A DNA stretch of 64,000 nt, taken from contig CAZXFL010000005.1 in the NCBI GenBank assembly GCA_964640385.1, forward strand, positions 1 to 64,000, read 5' to 3'. The notes under the pieces were generated by a model, which searched no databases, was not told the origin of the DNA, and saw only the letters and a list, made by a program, of their open reading frames with translations. The stretch's first letter is position 1; each line of letters begins with the position of its first letter. A program made the translations under genes and the position numbers. This DNA comes from JBBDIK01 sp964640385. Lineage in GTDB: Bacteria > Actinomycetota > UBA4738 > JBBDHU01. Positions 1 to 9,126 of the stretch are shown here, one piece after another.

Positions 1-17
1 AGGAGGTGCTTAAACTA

Positions 18-233
18 TTGAGCGATGTGTCTCAGAAAGATTGGCAGGTTCCGGACTCCCCGGAGCCGCCACCGGGCGACCGCCTCCCTGGCTATCTCCC
101 CCGGACGTTCCGACTCCGGATCCCAGGGGCGACCGGCCGCGAGATCGCGATCACGTATGCGCGATTCCCTCGAAGCATCAAGATCCTACTGATCGAGAGA
201 TATCACGCCCCCGGCAACGACCCTAGGAGCTAG
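18..233 (+). CDS. possible small hypothetical protein at window edge
   Basis: An open frame of 71 codons could start at TTG 18, eleven bases after an AGGAGG at 1-6; a GTG at position 6 in the same frame would overlap that site. The product is Arg/Pro-rich with no motif I recognise. Its stop overlaps the stop of the convergent membrane gene by 3 bases. I cannot tell whether it is a true small gene or chance coding at the edge of the window, so confidence is low. Confidence 0.22.
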   Translation: MSDVSQKDWQVPDSPEPPPGDRLPGYLPRTFRLRIPGATGREIAITYARFPRSIKILLIERYHAPGNDPRS

Positions 234-811
234 CCCCCGGCAGGCTCGGGCGCCGCCCCGACGGACGCCGCCGCCCCGGGCGCACCCCGGCGCCCGATCC
301 AGCGAACCAGCGCGAACACGTACACGCCCGACGCGAGTAGCGCCAGCACCAGCCACCCGTTCAACCGGAACGGCAGGAAGTGCACCCAGATGTGGCCGGT
401 GAACACATTCATCCACTCCTGGTGCGGCAACGTGTTGAACGAGAACATCGGGTCCGGCACCATCGAGAACAGATGCAGCGGGAGCACCAGGATGACCTCG
501 CCGCGCATCGGCCGGTCCTTGACCACCAGGAAGATCAGGTACACGACCGACGCCACGACCACCGCCGGCAGCAGGTGGTTCGCCCAGTGGAACGGTTGGC
601 GGAACCCGATATAGAAGGTGTAGATCGTGACCTCGCCGAGCGCCAGCGCGATCGCCTGCACCAACAGGCTCCGCCGGTCGAAGGCCGGCCGCCGCAGCGC
701 GACCACCAGCCCGATCACCGACAGCAGAACGACGACCACGACCGTCACGAACGCCGACGGCGGGAACGCCCGGATGGTGACGGCGGCGATCACGCCGAGG
801 CCCCCGCTCAT
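230..811 (-). CDS. multi-pass integral membrane protein, unknown function
   Basis: The 193-residue product has about five or six hydrophobic segments (for example VTVVVVVLLSVIGLVVAL and LLPAVVVASVVYLIFLVV). A His/Asp/Pro-containing loop (HLFSMVPDPMF, then GHIWVHFLP) falls near its middle. The ATG at 811 overlaps the TGA of the upstream gene in an ATGA arrangement, so I chose this start over one 16 codons upstream; the two genes are almost certainly translationally coupled. I do not recognise the family. The neighbour is a membrane-anchored thioredoxin-like protein, so a shared role at the membrane is plausible but only inferred. Confidence 0.72.
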   Translation of the reverse strand: MSGGLGVIAAVTIRAFPPSAFVTVVVVVLLSVIGLVVALRRPAFDRRSLLVQAIALALGEVTIYTFYIGFRQPFHWANHLLPAVVVASVVYLIFLVVKDRPMRGEVILVLPLHLFSMVPDPMFSFNTLPHQEWMNVFTGHIWVHFLPFRLNGWLVLALLASGVYVFALVRWIGRRGAPGAAASVGAAPEPAGG

Positions 812-1386
812 GCCACGTCCTTGAACACGAGGTTGCACTCGAAGGTGTTCGTGGTCCAACCGGGATCCAACGTGGCGTACCGCGCGTAGCCCCCCGAATC
901 GACCAGCAGCACGCCCTCCGGGTACCCGCCGTCCAACGGCCGCCGCATCCCGATCGCGTGGGCGATGCCCTCGTTCAGGTCCGGCACTAGCGTGACGCCC
1001 TCGGGAACCGTCCTGGTCCCCGGGTCATTGGCCACGATGACAACGGGCACGCCGGGCAACATGGTCGCCTGGTGCGCCTCCAGGGTCGCTTCGTCGGGCA
1101 GCTCGCGCGTGAAGGCAACGAAGAACCGCTCCTTGCCGACGAGTTCCTCCGGCAAGCCGATCCCGGTCAGCGGCTTCGAGCTGGACGCGCCGGACAGCCA
1201 CGAACCGGGGTTCGCCGTCCATCCGCCCTGCTGATGCGCTGGGTCCGGGTCGGACAGCTCCTTCGGCCCAGGGATCCCGAAGAGGACGACCCCAGCGACG
1301 ATGGCGGCAGCGACGAGCCAGGCCACCACGACCGCGCGCGAGGAAGGGACCGCCTCCAGGTCCGCCCCGTCAGCCCGTTCCGTCAC
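808..1386 (-). CDS. membrane-anchored protein with thioredoxin/peroxiredoxin-like C-terminus
   Basis: The 192-residue product has one N-terminal membrane segment (AVVVAWLVAAAIVAGVVLF, about residues 18-36) and an outer domain. The pattern RFFVAFTRE, then VPVVIVAND, then PEGVLLVDSGGYARY resembles the strand order and the late 'D-x-x-G-x-x-x-Y' strand of AhpC/TSA-type thioredoxin folds. No CxxC or peroxidatic Cys is visible where one would be expected; the only Cys is near the C-terminus. The fold assignment is therefore inference and a redox role is doubtful. It is co-transcribed with the downstream membrane gene through a 4-base overlap. Confidence 0.6.
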   Translation of the reverse strand: MTERADGADLEAVPSSRAVVVAWLVAAAIVAGVVLFGIPGPKELSDPDPAHQQGGWTANPGSWLSGASSSKPLTGIGLPEELVGKERFFVAFTRELPDEATLEAHQATMLPGVPVVIVANDPGTRTVPEGVTLVPDLNEGIAHAIGMRRPLDGGYPEGVLLVDSGGYARYATLDPGWTTNTFECNLVFKDVA

Positions 1387-1426
1387 CGCTCAACCGCTCC
1401 CTCCACTCGGCAACTCCCGAATCACC

Positions 1427-1849
1427 CTAGTGCCATATGGCGACGATCGCAGCGACGATCGTCAACCCGAGCGTGTTGTAGATGCCGTTGACCAGGATGT
1501 AGGCCGCCGGCTCCGGCTTCTTCTCGTACACCGCAGCTACCAGTGCCGCCGTCAACGCGTACCCAACGCCCAGCATCACGCCGAGGACGACGCCCTCGCC
1601 GAGGGTATCGGTTCCAGTGGCAGCAGCCAGTGCGCCCGTTACCGCCGCAGCGATGAGGTACGCCACCAGCGTGACGGCGAGGATGATCGGACTCGGTTTC
1701 TGACCGTCGGGCACCGCGAGGCCGGCTGCCGCCATCCAGATCTTCCCCATCACGGGCGGCGCGTACCAGATAGCTCCGAGGATGAACCAGGCGATGGCGG
1801 CGACAACGACGGCTAGCCAGTTGAGGTTGCCGAGCGTACTCAGGGACAT
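1427..1849 (-). CDS. DUF1761 family membrane protein
   Basis: The 140-residue product begins with LNWLAVVVAAIAWFILGAIWY and continues PPVMGKIWM, the recognisable opening of DUF1761 proteins. These are small four-helix membrane proteins of unknown role in actinobacteria and other groups. Four hydrophobic stretches span the whole length and there is no signal-peptide cleavage motif. The ATG at 1849 is followed directly by the conserved N-terminus, which supports the start. A 160-base intergenic stretch with no recognisable gene follows towards 2010. The biochemical role is unknown. Confidence 0.85.
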   Translation of the reverse strand: MSLSTLGNLNWLAVVVAAIAWFILGAIWYAPPVMGKIWMAAAGLAVPDGQKPSPIILAVTLVAYLIAAAVTGALAAATGTDTLGEGVVLGVMLGVGYALTAALVAAVYEKKPEPAAYILVNGIYNTLGLTIVAAIVAIWH

Positions 1850-2010
1850 GGTGTTCCTTCCCGGACGTCGCGCATCTCAACGTGACATCAAGGGCGCTGA
1901 ACACCTGGACGCGGCGGTTGCCCGACCACCAGGGCGAGGGTGATCAGGGTCATCCATCGATGACGAGCCCGTCGCGCGCGGGCGACCGCGGAGCCCCCTA
2001 ACGCAGCGCG

Positions 2011-2373
2011 CTACATCTCCAGCGTGTGGAACCCCTCGAGATGCGCCACGACGAACTCGACCGACTCGTCGCCCAACACCTCTTCGGAATGCGGGAGCTG
2101 CGCCCGGATGAACACGTAGTCTCCCGGCTCCAGATCGAGCGTCTCCGCGAAGCCCTCGCCGGTCCCGAACCGGAACCGTCCGCGGGTCACACAGGCGGCG
2201 ACGTCGGCGGTGTGCAGGTGCGGGGCCGTGGGTTCGCCCGCCGCGATGGAGTGCGGGAACAGTTTGATGTCGCCCACCGCGGCAACCTCACCGAAGAAGG
2301 ACGCGAAAAGCTCGCGCCCCTCCTGCGAGTCCGGAACGACCCCCGCCCCCCTCGTGACCTTGACGCCCTCCAC
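2011..2373 (-). CDS. cupin-domain protein
   Basis: This 120-residue protein has a single double-stranded beta-helix cupin domain. Motif 1 is visible as HLHTADVAACVTRGRFRF and motif 2 as PGDYVFIRAQLPH, giving a His/His/(Glu)/His metal-binding constellation typical of small mono-cupins. There is no signal peptide, so it should be cytosolic. Such proteins often bind a small ligand or act as oxygenases or isomerases, but nothing in the sequence or neighbours fixes the substrate. Confidence 0.8.
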   Translation of the reverse strand: MEGVKVTRGAGVVPDSQEGRELFASFFGEVAAVGDIKLFPHSIAAGEPTAPHLHTADVAACVTRGRFRFGTGEGFAETLDLEPGDYVFIRAQLPHSEEVLGDESVEFVVAHLEGFHTLEM

Positions 2374-2467
2374 CGCACTCCTCCGGCGATCGGCATGTCG
2401 GGTTCATCATGCCTCAACCACCGGCCCGGAATCGAATCGGCGAAGAACCCCAGGCGCGCCGCGAGGG

Positions 2468-3802
2468 CTAAAGTTTCTGCTTGATCGCCCCAACCCGATC
2501 CGCAGTCAGGCCGGGGAACACGTCGGTCAGCGCGCCTGCTCCGCACCGCTTCTCGAGGATCTCGGCGAGCAGGTTGCGGTAGTCCGTCGTAGAGGCGAGG
2601 TCGCCGTCGATCAGGTCCTGGGCGCGCAGCCCCGGCCAGCGGCCGTGGACCTTGCCGCCGTCGACGCCACCGCCGAGGAGCATGGCCACCTGGCCGTAGC
2701 CGTGTTCGGTCCCGCCGTCGCCGTTCTCCTCGACGCGCCGGCCGAACTCGGTCAGCGTGACGAGCGAGACGTCGTTCTTCTTGGCGCCGAGGTCCGTCAC
2801 GAACGCGGCCATCGCCCGCGACAGCTCCGTCAGGTGCTCGTACATCCAGCCCTCATCCACGCTGCCCATCCCGGCGTGCATGTCCCAGTCGCCGTAGTCG
2901 ACCGCCGCGACCTGCAAGCCCACGTCCGCCTTGATCAGCCGCGCGACGTCCTTCATCGCGTCGCCGAGGTCACCCTCCGGATACGCCGCACCGTTGGCCG
3001 GCGTGTACCCGTCCTTCTTCAGCTGCGAGGTCGTCGCGAGCGCGTTCAGCGCGCTGTCCGTCGGCTGCCCGAGGACGGCGGGCGCGCCCGAGTGCAGGGC
3101 CTTCAGGGCCGCCGCCCAGCGAGCGTGCTCGTCGGCGTTCCACGCAGCGTCCAGGCCGAACGAATCGACCGACCAGAGCGCGAGCTCCGCCGACGGCCCG
3201 ATGAACGCGGGCGCCGCCATGCTGCTGCCGACCTGCATCGCCTGGAAGGGCGTTCCCTCGTCGCGCAGTCCGATCACCCGGTCGATCCATCCGGTGCGCA
3301 GCGACGTGCCGGGCGCGGCGCGTTCCATCTCTTCCATAGCCTGGAAATGCGACCGGTTCGGCTCCTCCATCCCGACGGCATGCACGATCGCGAGGTCTCC
3401 GGCGTCATAGATGGGCTTGAGCGACGCCATCGCCGGGTGCATCCCGAACGTCGCGTCCAGCGGCAACAGCGCGTTCGCGGGGATGCCCACGTTCGGACGC
3501 CAATTCTGGTAGTCCGGATCCGCGGCAGGAACGATCGCGTTCAGTCCGTCGAACCCCCCACGAAGCGACAGGACCACGAAGACGTCGCCCGCGTACGGCG
3601 TCGCTGCGAACGCGTACTTCATCGCGAGACCCTCGGACGCCAGCCCGGCGACCACGGTAGCCGCACCGACGCGCTTGAGGAACGAACGGCGGCTCATGCC
3701 GCGTTCGGCGGCTCGGTAATCCGGACAACCGCACTCCTTCAGGGGGATCTCCGGGGAGCGCACGGTCACGGCGCCCGGGGCTTCGCTGGCATCCATCTTC
3801 AC
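2468..3802 (-). CDS. DUF1501 domain-containing Tat-exported protein
   Basis: The 444-residue protein has a twin-arginine signal (MSRRSFLKRVGAATVVAG, about residues 36-53) and then the DUF1501 body: DVFVVLSLRGGFDGLN, a central GDWDMHAGMG, and TLTEFGRRVEENG. DUF1501 proteins are related to the sulfatase/alkaline-phosphatase fold and are exported. GTG 3802 follows the stop of the DUF1800 gene by one base; an in-frame ATG at 3796 has better spacing from GAGGTGAC and may be the true start. The DUF1800-DUF1501 pair is a widespread two-gene operon of unresolved function. Confidence 0.88.
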   Translation of the reverse strand: MKMDASEAPGAVTVRSPEIPLKECGCPDYRAAERGMSRRSFLKRVGAATVVAGLASEGLAMKYAFAATPYAGDVFVVLSLRGGFDGLNAIVPAADPDYQNWRPNVGIPANALLPLDATFGMHPAMASLKPIYDAGDLAIVHAVGMEEPNRSHFQAMEEMERAAPGTSLRTGWIDRVIGLRDEGTPFQAMQVGSSMAAPAFIGPSAELALWSVDSFGLDAAWNADEHARWAAALKALHSGAPAVLGQPTDSALNALATTSQLKKDGYTPANGAAYPEGDLGDAMKDVARLIKADVGLQVAAVDYGDWDMHAGMGSVDEGWMYEHLTELSRAMAAFVTDLGAKKNDVSLVTLTEFGRRVEENGDGGTEHGYGQVAMLLGGGVDGGKVHGRWPGLRAQDLIDGDLASTTDYRNLLAEILEKRCGAGALTDVFPGLTADRVGAIKQKL

Positions 3803-3803
3803 G

Positions 3804-5402
3804 TCACCTCACCTGGTGGTAGGGGGTATCGAGGATCAAGGCAACGAGGTACGGCAGCCGCCACTTCATCGCCTCGTCGGTTTCGCGGAGCCGGTCACCC
3901 GCGCGCTTGCCGATGAACGCCAGCACTGCGTCGCGGTGCTCGGGCTCCAGGGTCCGGTACACCAGACGCTGCGACAGCGTGTCGACGTAGCCTCGATAGT
4001 CGGCCGGAAGCGTCTTCGGGAAGAGCTTGCGAAGAGACGGCAGGACCAGCTCCTTCGGCCACCAGTGCGCCGCCAGGGACATGTTCGAGTTCCAGCGCGC
4101 CAAGATCCCACCAGCCGATCGCCAAGCATCGGCAGTGTCCGGGTAGCCGTTCGGCGGACCCCACGCCAGCGGCGACTGCCCGAGGTCGCCGACCATCCAG
4201 TAGAGGCCCTTCATCCCCTTGACCCCGTCCACGTCCGCCTTGATCCCGAGCGTGCGCACCGTCGCCACCAAGCTTTCCAACGGACGGCGGATCTTCGAGC
4301 CCACCGATGCAGCGAACTCCGCGGACGTGAAGAGCTGCCGAAGGACGGGCACCATCGCGGTATCGTTCGCGAGGTAGGTCGCCGCCAAGGCTTGGACGAG
4401 CGAAGGCGGCGGTACATCGTCTACGAACCGCTGACAGAGTTTCGTCGCGATCCGCGTAGCGGTCGCGGGGTGATGCGCGAGGTAGTTCACGTAGTCGAGC
4501 CCGACCTGGTACCCGCCGGCCGCGGTGGGGTTCGCATGCGAGAACCCGAGCACCTGCACCGGGCCCGTGTAGTGCCACGACTGCGCGTAGCGGAACTCGT
4601 AGGTACTCCAATTGATCGTGAAGCCGGTCATGATCAGCGCCGACTGGCGCATGCCGACCTCGCCATAGCCGGCATCGACCCCGACCGTGTGTAGCTCGAG
4701 CAGTTCGCGGCCGTAGTTCTCGTTCGGCTCGGACTTGTCCGACTCGGCGTTGTTCAGGTACAGCATCATCGCCGGGTGTGTCGCCGACGCGCGCAGCATG
4801 TCCGAGAACTTGCCCAGCGCGTGCTTGCGGATCACGTTGCGGTCGTAGTCGTGGCGGTTCGCCCATACCTCGTCGGAGGGACAGGTCACGTTCAGGTGGT
4901 TGGACCAGAAGTCGCACATCACCTCGAACAGCTGGCGCTTGCCCCACGCCGCGCGCGCGAGGGTCGAGATCGACACGTCGTACATCAGGCCCCACGAGAA
5001 CTCCTCGATGTTGGCCAGGGCCTCGGCGATCGAGTAGCTCATCCGCGGGAACCGCGACGCCATCAGATCGTCCATCGCCGTGTCGTTGATCGCCGACGGT
5101 GCGAGTTGCTGCTCGAGCCACGCGTTCGGACCGAGCGTCGCCACCTGCTTGGCGAGCCCCTTCGTCACGCCGAACGTGGCGCGACGGAGCAGGTGAAGCC
5201 CCGGATCCGACGTGACGAACGAACGGATCCCGGGAGCAGCGCTCGCCGGTGCGGCCGCGGCCAACGTCGCCGAAGCGCCGGCCCCTCCGATCGCCGCAAG
5301 GATCGCGGACCGGCGCAGGAACTCGCGGCGCGAGAAACCATCCTCGGTTCCGAACTCGGGCGCGGTGCGGGTCTCCCTCCGCGGCGGTGCGATGGTGCTC
5401 AT
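3804..5402 (-). CDS. DUF1800 domain-containing Tat-exported protein
   Basis: From ATG 5402 the product is 532 residues. A twin-arginine signal (FSRREFLRRSAILAAIGG, about residues 21-38) is followed by the DUF1800 core: LLRRATFGVTKGLAKQV near the N-terminus, then FWSNHLNV and NENYGRELLELHTVG. An upstream in-frame start would add 38 residues ahead of the Tat signal and is unlikely. The stop is one base before the start of the DUF1501 gene, so the two are surely co-expressed. The paired occurrence is known; the joint function is not. Confidence 0.88.
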   Translation of the reverse strand: MSTIAPPRRETRTAPEFGTEDGFSRREFLRRSAILAAIGGAGASATLAAAAPASAAPGIRSFVTSDPGLHLLRRATFGVTKGLAKQVATLGPNAWLEQQLAPSAINDTAMDDLMASRFPRMSYSIAEALANIEEFSWGLMYDVSISTLARAAWGKRQLFEVMCDFWSNHLNVTCPSDEVWANRHDYDRNVIRKHALGKFSDMLRASATHPAMMLYLNNAESDKSEPNENYGRELLELHTVGVDAGYGEVGMRQSALIMTGFTINWSTYEFRYAQSWHYTGPVQVLGFSHANPTAAGGYQVGLDYVNYLAHHPATATRIATKLCQRFVDDVPPPSLVQALAATYLANDTAMVPVLRQLFTSAEFAASVGSKIRRPLESLVATVRTLGIKADVDGVKGMKGLYWMVGDLGQSPLAWGPPNGYPDTADAWRSAGGILARWNSNMSLAAHWWPKELVLPSLRKLFPKTLPADYRGYVDTLSQRLVYRTLEPEHRDAVLAFIGKRAGDRLRETDEAMKWRLPYLVALILDTPYHQVR

Positions 5403-5588
5403 ACCGCAGATATCGGTTGCGCACGCGCGCGCTGGATAGCACGAACGGGTAGTTCGCGCAGGCTGGTCCTCACTAGGGCCGGGCCGACCCAGCTCCCTAT
5501 CCCCTGGATGGCCCACAGCCCTCGGTAATTTGCCCTAGGGCGAAAGAACGTGGTACGAACCCCCCTGTTCGCGAGAGACGGGGGAAGG

Positions 5589-6170
5589 ATGTTCGCTCGC
5601 AGGCTCATGGCACTGCTGTGCCTGTCCACGCTGCTATCGATCGGCCTCGCCGGGGCGGCCGAGGCCACCTGCACGGGGTATTGTCCGGCACCGACGATCC
5701 AGACCAGCACGACGACGGCCAACCCGGGGCAGTCGGTGGTGATCAGCGGGAATGGTTGGTGCGCCGGCTCGACGGTCACCATCTCCTTCGATGCGGGTCC
5801 GTCGATCACGGCCTCCGTGAGGAGGAACGGGACGTTCTCGAAGCCGTACAAGACGAGCATGTCCACCTCGCTCGGCAGCCACACGTTCACGGTCACCGGC
5901 CTCGTCGCCGACTGCGGTTCGAGCACCTCAGTCTCGTCGGTGGTTCAGTTCGTGAACGACGACGACGATGCACAGGGGGCATCGGCGTTCGCCGGCCGAC
6001 CGTCGTCGACGGATGGCGCCGAGTTCTTCCCGTCCGCACACCTGATCCAGTGGTGGCAGCTGGCGGTCGTGGTGCTGGTAGCGATCGCGATCACGTTGCG
6101 GACGCTGCGCCGGCGCCTGCGGATCCGCCGGGTGATCCTGTACGGGCACCCGTGGAGGGAACGACGCTAG
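5589..6170 (+). CDS. secreted Ig-like-fold surface protein with C-terminal membrane anchor
   Basis: ATG 5589 lies just after GGGGGAAGG, so I prefer it to a start 13 codons upstream. The 194-residue product has a signal peptide (MALLCLSTLLSIGLAGAAEA), an Ig/IPT-like beta domain (PGQSVVISGNGWCAGSTVTI, then GSHTFTVTGL) with paired cysteines, an acidic linker DDDDA, one membrane segment (WWQLAVVVLVAIAITL) and a basic tail. This is the layout of a wall-exposed, membrane-anchored protein. The domain resembles those with 'filling the gap' adhesion or cell-envelope roles, but no function can be named. Confidence 0.72.
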   Translation: MFARRLMALLCLSTLLSIGLAGAAEATCTGYCPAPTIQTSTTTANPGQSVVISGNGWCAGSTVTISFDAGPSITASVRRNGTFSKPYKTSMSTSLGSHTFTVTGLVADCGSSTSVSSVVQFVNDDDDAQGASAFAGRPSSTDGAEFFPSAHLIQWWQLAVVVLVAIAITLRTLRRRLRIRRVILYGHPWRERR

Positions 6171-6207
6171 GTCGATCCGGCCTCGACGCTAAGGGACCGA
6201 GCGCTCG

Positions 6208-7818
6208 TTAGAGCGCGCGGTCCTTCTTGATCTCGCGCACGACGTGGTGGCCGGGCAGGCCGTTGACGCCGCCACCCGCGTGGGTCGCCGACGAGGCCTG
6301 GTACAGGCCCTTGATCGGCGTGCGGTAGTCGGCGTATCCCACCGCCGGCCGCATGTGGAACAGCTGATCGACCGTGAGTTCCCCGTGGAAGATGTTCCCG
6401 CCGATCAAGCCCCACTCCTGTTCCATCTCGTAGGGGCCGATGATCTGCTTGTGCATGATCGATGACGTGAACCCCGGTGCCACGGCGTCGAAGCGGTCGA
6501 ACAGGCGGTCGGCGTAGGCCTCCAGTTCCTCGGTGTGCGGCTCGTCCGCCCAATCCTCCGGCACCCACTGGGTGAACATCGACATCACGTGCACTCCCTC
6601 GGGCGCCAGCGTCGGGTCGTACATGGACGGGATCTCGCAGTCCGAGAACGGCAACGTCGCCGCCTTGCCGGAACGCGCCTCTTCGAACCCACGCTCGAGG
6701 TAGTTCATGTCGTCCAGGATCGAGATGGCCGCACCTTGGATGTCGTTATCGATGCCCGGGTTCGACGGGAACTCCGGCAGCCTGTCCAGCGCGAGGTTGA
6801 TCTTGACGGTGCCACTGCGCGAGCGCCAGTGCTCGATGTCCTCGACGAACCGGTCGGGGAGCTGGTCACGGTCGACCTGTCGCAGGAACGTGATCTGCGG
6901 GTGGCATGCGGTGATCACGATCGGCGCGTGGAACTCCTCGCCACCGGCCACCACGACGCCGGTCGCCCGTCCGTTCTCGACGAGTACCTTGTCGACGGCC
7001 GTGTTCAGCCGCACCTCCGCGCCGAACGCCTTGGCCGACTCGCAGATAGCGTTGGAGACGGTGCCCATGCCGCCGGCGGGTTGTCCCCAGGAGGCGACCT
7101 GGCCCTCCTCCTCCTCACCGACCGAGTGGTGCATGAGCACGTAGGCGGTGCCGGGCTCCATAGGGCCGGCCCAGGTTCCGATGATGCCGTTCACGGCCAT
7201 CATGCCCTTGATCACGTCGGACTCGAACCAGCGATCCAGCAGGTCCGCCGCGCTCATCGTGAACAGCCGGGTGATATCGGCCACCGTCTGTTCGTCGGCG
7301 ACCCCTCGCTTCTTGAGCAGCCAGCCGAGCTGCGCCGTCTCCTTGAGGTCACGCAGCTTGAACGATCCGAGGTGCGGCGGGGTGTGGTTCAGCAGCGGAT
7401 GCATGATGTTCGCGATGCGGCTGATCCACTCGTAATACGGGCCCAGCGCGTCCGCGTCCTTCTTGGAGAACTGCGCGTACGAGTCCCAGATCTCCTGCTC
7501 GGTCCCGGCTTCACGGATGCACCGCCCGTCGGGCAACGGAAGGAACCCCATCCCCAGTGGGTTGATCTTGTACCCGAAGTCCTTCAGCCGGAGGTCGTTG
7601 AGGATGTAGTCCGGCATCAGACTCATCGTGTAGGAGAGCGTCGTTACGGTGATGTCGGGCGCATCGGGCCAGGGGTTGCTCGACTCGGCTGCGCCGCCGA
7701 CCTGGTGGCGCTTCTCGAGGACGACGACCCTCTTGCCGTACTTGGCGAGGTAGGCCGCCGCCACGAGGCCGTTGTGGCCCCCGCCGATGATGACAGCGTC
7801 GTAGGCGTTCGCTCCCAT
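6208..7818 (-). CDS. FAD-dependent oxidoreductase, PYROXD2/phytoene-desaturase-like
   Basis: The 536-residue protein opens with a canonical Rossmann dinucleotide motif (GGGHNGLVAAAYLAKYGKR, then VVLEKRHQVGGAA). It ends with a second FAD-contact region (GGGVNGLPGHHVVREIKKD). Length and the SHxNP-type linker near the N-terminus fit the PYROXD2-like branch of the CrtI/phytoene desaturase superfamily of flavin amine and carotenoid oxidoreductases. The ATG at 7818 follows GAGGAAGG. The substrate cannot be deduced, and there are no carotenoid genes beside it. The next gene on the same strand starts beyond a 23-base gap, so they may be co-transcribed. Confidence 0.85.
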   Translation of the reverse strand: MGANAYDAVIIGGGHNGLVAAAYLAKYGKRVVVLEKRHQVGGAAESSNPWPDAPDITVTTLSYTMSLMPDYILNDLRLKDFGYKINPLGMGFLPLPDGRCIREAGTEQEIWDSYAQFSKKDADALGPYYEWISRIANIMHPLLNHTPPHLGSFKLRDLKETAQLGWLLKKRGVADEQTVADITRLFTMSAADLLDRWFESDVIKGMMAVNGIIGTWAGPMEPGTAYVLMHHSVGEEEEGQVASWGQPAGGMGTVSNAICESAKAFGAEVRLNTAVDKVLVENGRATGVVVAGGEEFHAPIVITACHPQITFLRQVDRDQLPDRFVEDIEHWRSRSGTVKINLALDRLPEFPSNPGIDNDIQGAAISILDDMNYLERGFEEARSGKAATLPFSDCEIPSMYDPTLAPEGVHVMSMFTQWVPEDWADEPHTEELEAYADRLFDRFDAVAPGFTSSIMHKQIIGPYEMEQEWGLIGGNIFHGELTVDQLFHMRPAVGYADYRTPIKGLYQASSATHAGGGVNGLPGHHVVREIKKDRAL

Positions 7819-7841
7819 GCCCAGCCTTCCTCAGTGAGAGG

Positions 7842-8993
7842 TTAGTGACAGGTTCCCGTGCCGGAATCCTCGAAGGGCGTCTCGCCCTTACCGGTGATGA
7901 ACTCGTAGGTGTACCCACCGGGGTTCAGCTGCACGTCGAGCACCCCGTATGTGCCGGTGTGACCCACCTGCAACGTGTCGGGCCACTCACTCTCGTCGGG
8001 CAGCTTCTGATACGAGTCGCCGCCGGTACCCACGACGAACTGCATGAACCCCTCGGGATCGGCCTCGCCGGCCGCGTTCATCGGACCCCAACGCAGGTAG
8101 TCGTGTTCGTGTCCGCTGAGGAGCACGTCGACCCCGTTCTCGTCCAGCAGCTCCACGACGGGCGCCATGTTCAGGGGCCCATCGCCCTTGTAGGTGCGAA
8201 CCACGAAGCGCGAGTGATGGTAGTACGCCAGTGTGCAATCCGCGTCCGCGTTCTGCGCCAGATCGCGCTGAAGCCACTTCATCATCGGGTCGTTGGGTCC
8301 GCAGCCGCCACCGACGATGGGATTGGTCCAGCGGGTGCGCAAGTTCCACATCTTGTTCCCGCACAGTTGGGAGTTCAGCGCGATCATGTGCCAGCCGCCC
8401 ATGTTGTAGGAGTAGTAGCCGGTGATGCGGCCCGGGTTCTCCCCGTAGTGGACCTCGCCTACGCGCTTGGGCATGTGCGCACGCTTGTATCCGAAGTACT
8501 TCGTGTAGCCGGTGAAATCGGCGTAGGCCTCGTGGTTGCCGGGCGCGGGGCGGGTGATCTTCACCAGGTCGCCGTAGTAACGATCCCAGTACTTGAGGTA
8601 ACGCCAGTAGCCACCGTAGGAATACTGCAGGTCACCGAGTGGCAAGAACGCGTCGTAGGGCTTCGCGTGCATCGCCCGCGTCACCGGGATCGGATCACAG
8701 ATGCCTTCGCGGCCGTGCTTCTCCATGATCGGCGGCGTCTTCGTGCCGAACGCGCAGACCAGATCGCCGACCGCTGCGATCGTCGGGCCGTTGCCCTCCG
8801 GAGCCTCGTCGGTCGCAGCGTCGTCTTCCGAGCCCTCACCTTCGTCCCCGGAGGTTCCCTCCGGCCCCGTCTCATCGGAGCCGGTCGTGGGCTGTTCCCC
8901 CTCTCCGCTCGGGGCGTTCCCCGACTGGCAGGCGGCAAGGACCATGGCGAGCAGTACGGCAGTCGCGATCAAAGCGAGACGTGTTCGGCTCAT
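7842..8993 (-). CDS. metallophosphoesterase lipoprotein
   Basis: From ATG 8993 the 383-residue protein has a lipoprotein signal (LLAMVLAAC lipobox), a low-complexity Ser/Glu/Gly spacer, then a calcineurin-like phosphoesterase domain. Motif I is AAVGDLVC, followed by FLPLGDLQYSYGG, PGNHE, YYHHSR and GHEHDY, so the metal ligands Asp, Asp, Asn-His, His and His-x-His are all present. It resembles purple-acid-phosphatase-like surface enzymes. It should act outside the membrane on a phosphoester, substrate unknown. A longer reading from 9314 is rejected because it would bury the lipoprotein signal. Confidence 0.86.
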   Translation of the reverse strand: MSRTRLALIATAVLLAMVLAACQSGNAPSGEGEQPTTGSDETGPEGTSGDEGEGSEDDAATDEAPEGNGPTIAAVGDLVCAFGTKTPPIMEKHGREGICDPIPVTRAMHAKPYDAFLPLGDLQYSYGGYWRYLKYWDRYYGDLVKITRPAPGNHEAYADFTGYTKYFGYKRAHMPKRVGEVHYGENPGRITGYYSYNMGGWHMIALNSQLCGNKMWNLRTRWTNPIVGGGCGPNDPMMKWLQRDLAQNADADCTLAYYHHSRFVVRTYKGDGPLNMAPVVELLDENGVDVLLSGHEHDYLRWGPMNAAGEADPEGFMQFVVGTGGDSYQKLPDESEWPDTLQVGHTGTYGVLDVQLNPGGYTYEFITGKGETPFEDSGTGTCH

Positions 8994-9095
8994 CGGAAGC
9001 GCTCCCTCTCCGGAGGTGATCCCGAGAATCGTACCTACCCGTGTATCGAACATCGAGAGGCCATGGGCGCAAGTTGCCTCGGAATCCATAGCTTT

Positions 9096-9126
9096 GAGGT
9101 CCTCGAGCTTGGTATATTCGAGGTCC
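9096..9126 (+). promoter_or_regulatory. leaderless promoter and probable operator of the Lrp-family gene
   Basis: A TATATT -10 box at 9113-9118 ends 8 bases before the ATG at 9127, leaving no room for a Shine-Dalgarno. The box sits inside an imperfect inverted repeat CCTCGA...TCGAGG and between two copies of GAGGTCC. This is a plausible autoregulatory binding site for the Lrp-type product; that role is inferred. Confidence 0.5.

Noticed and set aside
2210..5528. Long plus-strand open frames opposite the DUF1501 and DUF1800 genes
   Set aside because: Arg/His-rich shadows of genes with clear Tat signals and family motifs on the other strand.
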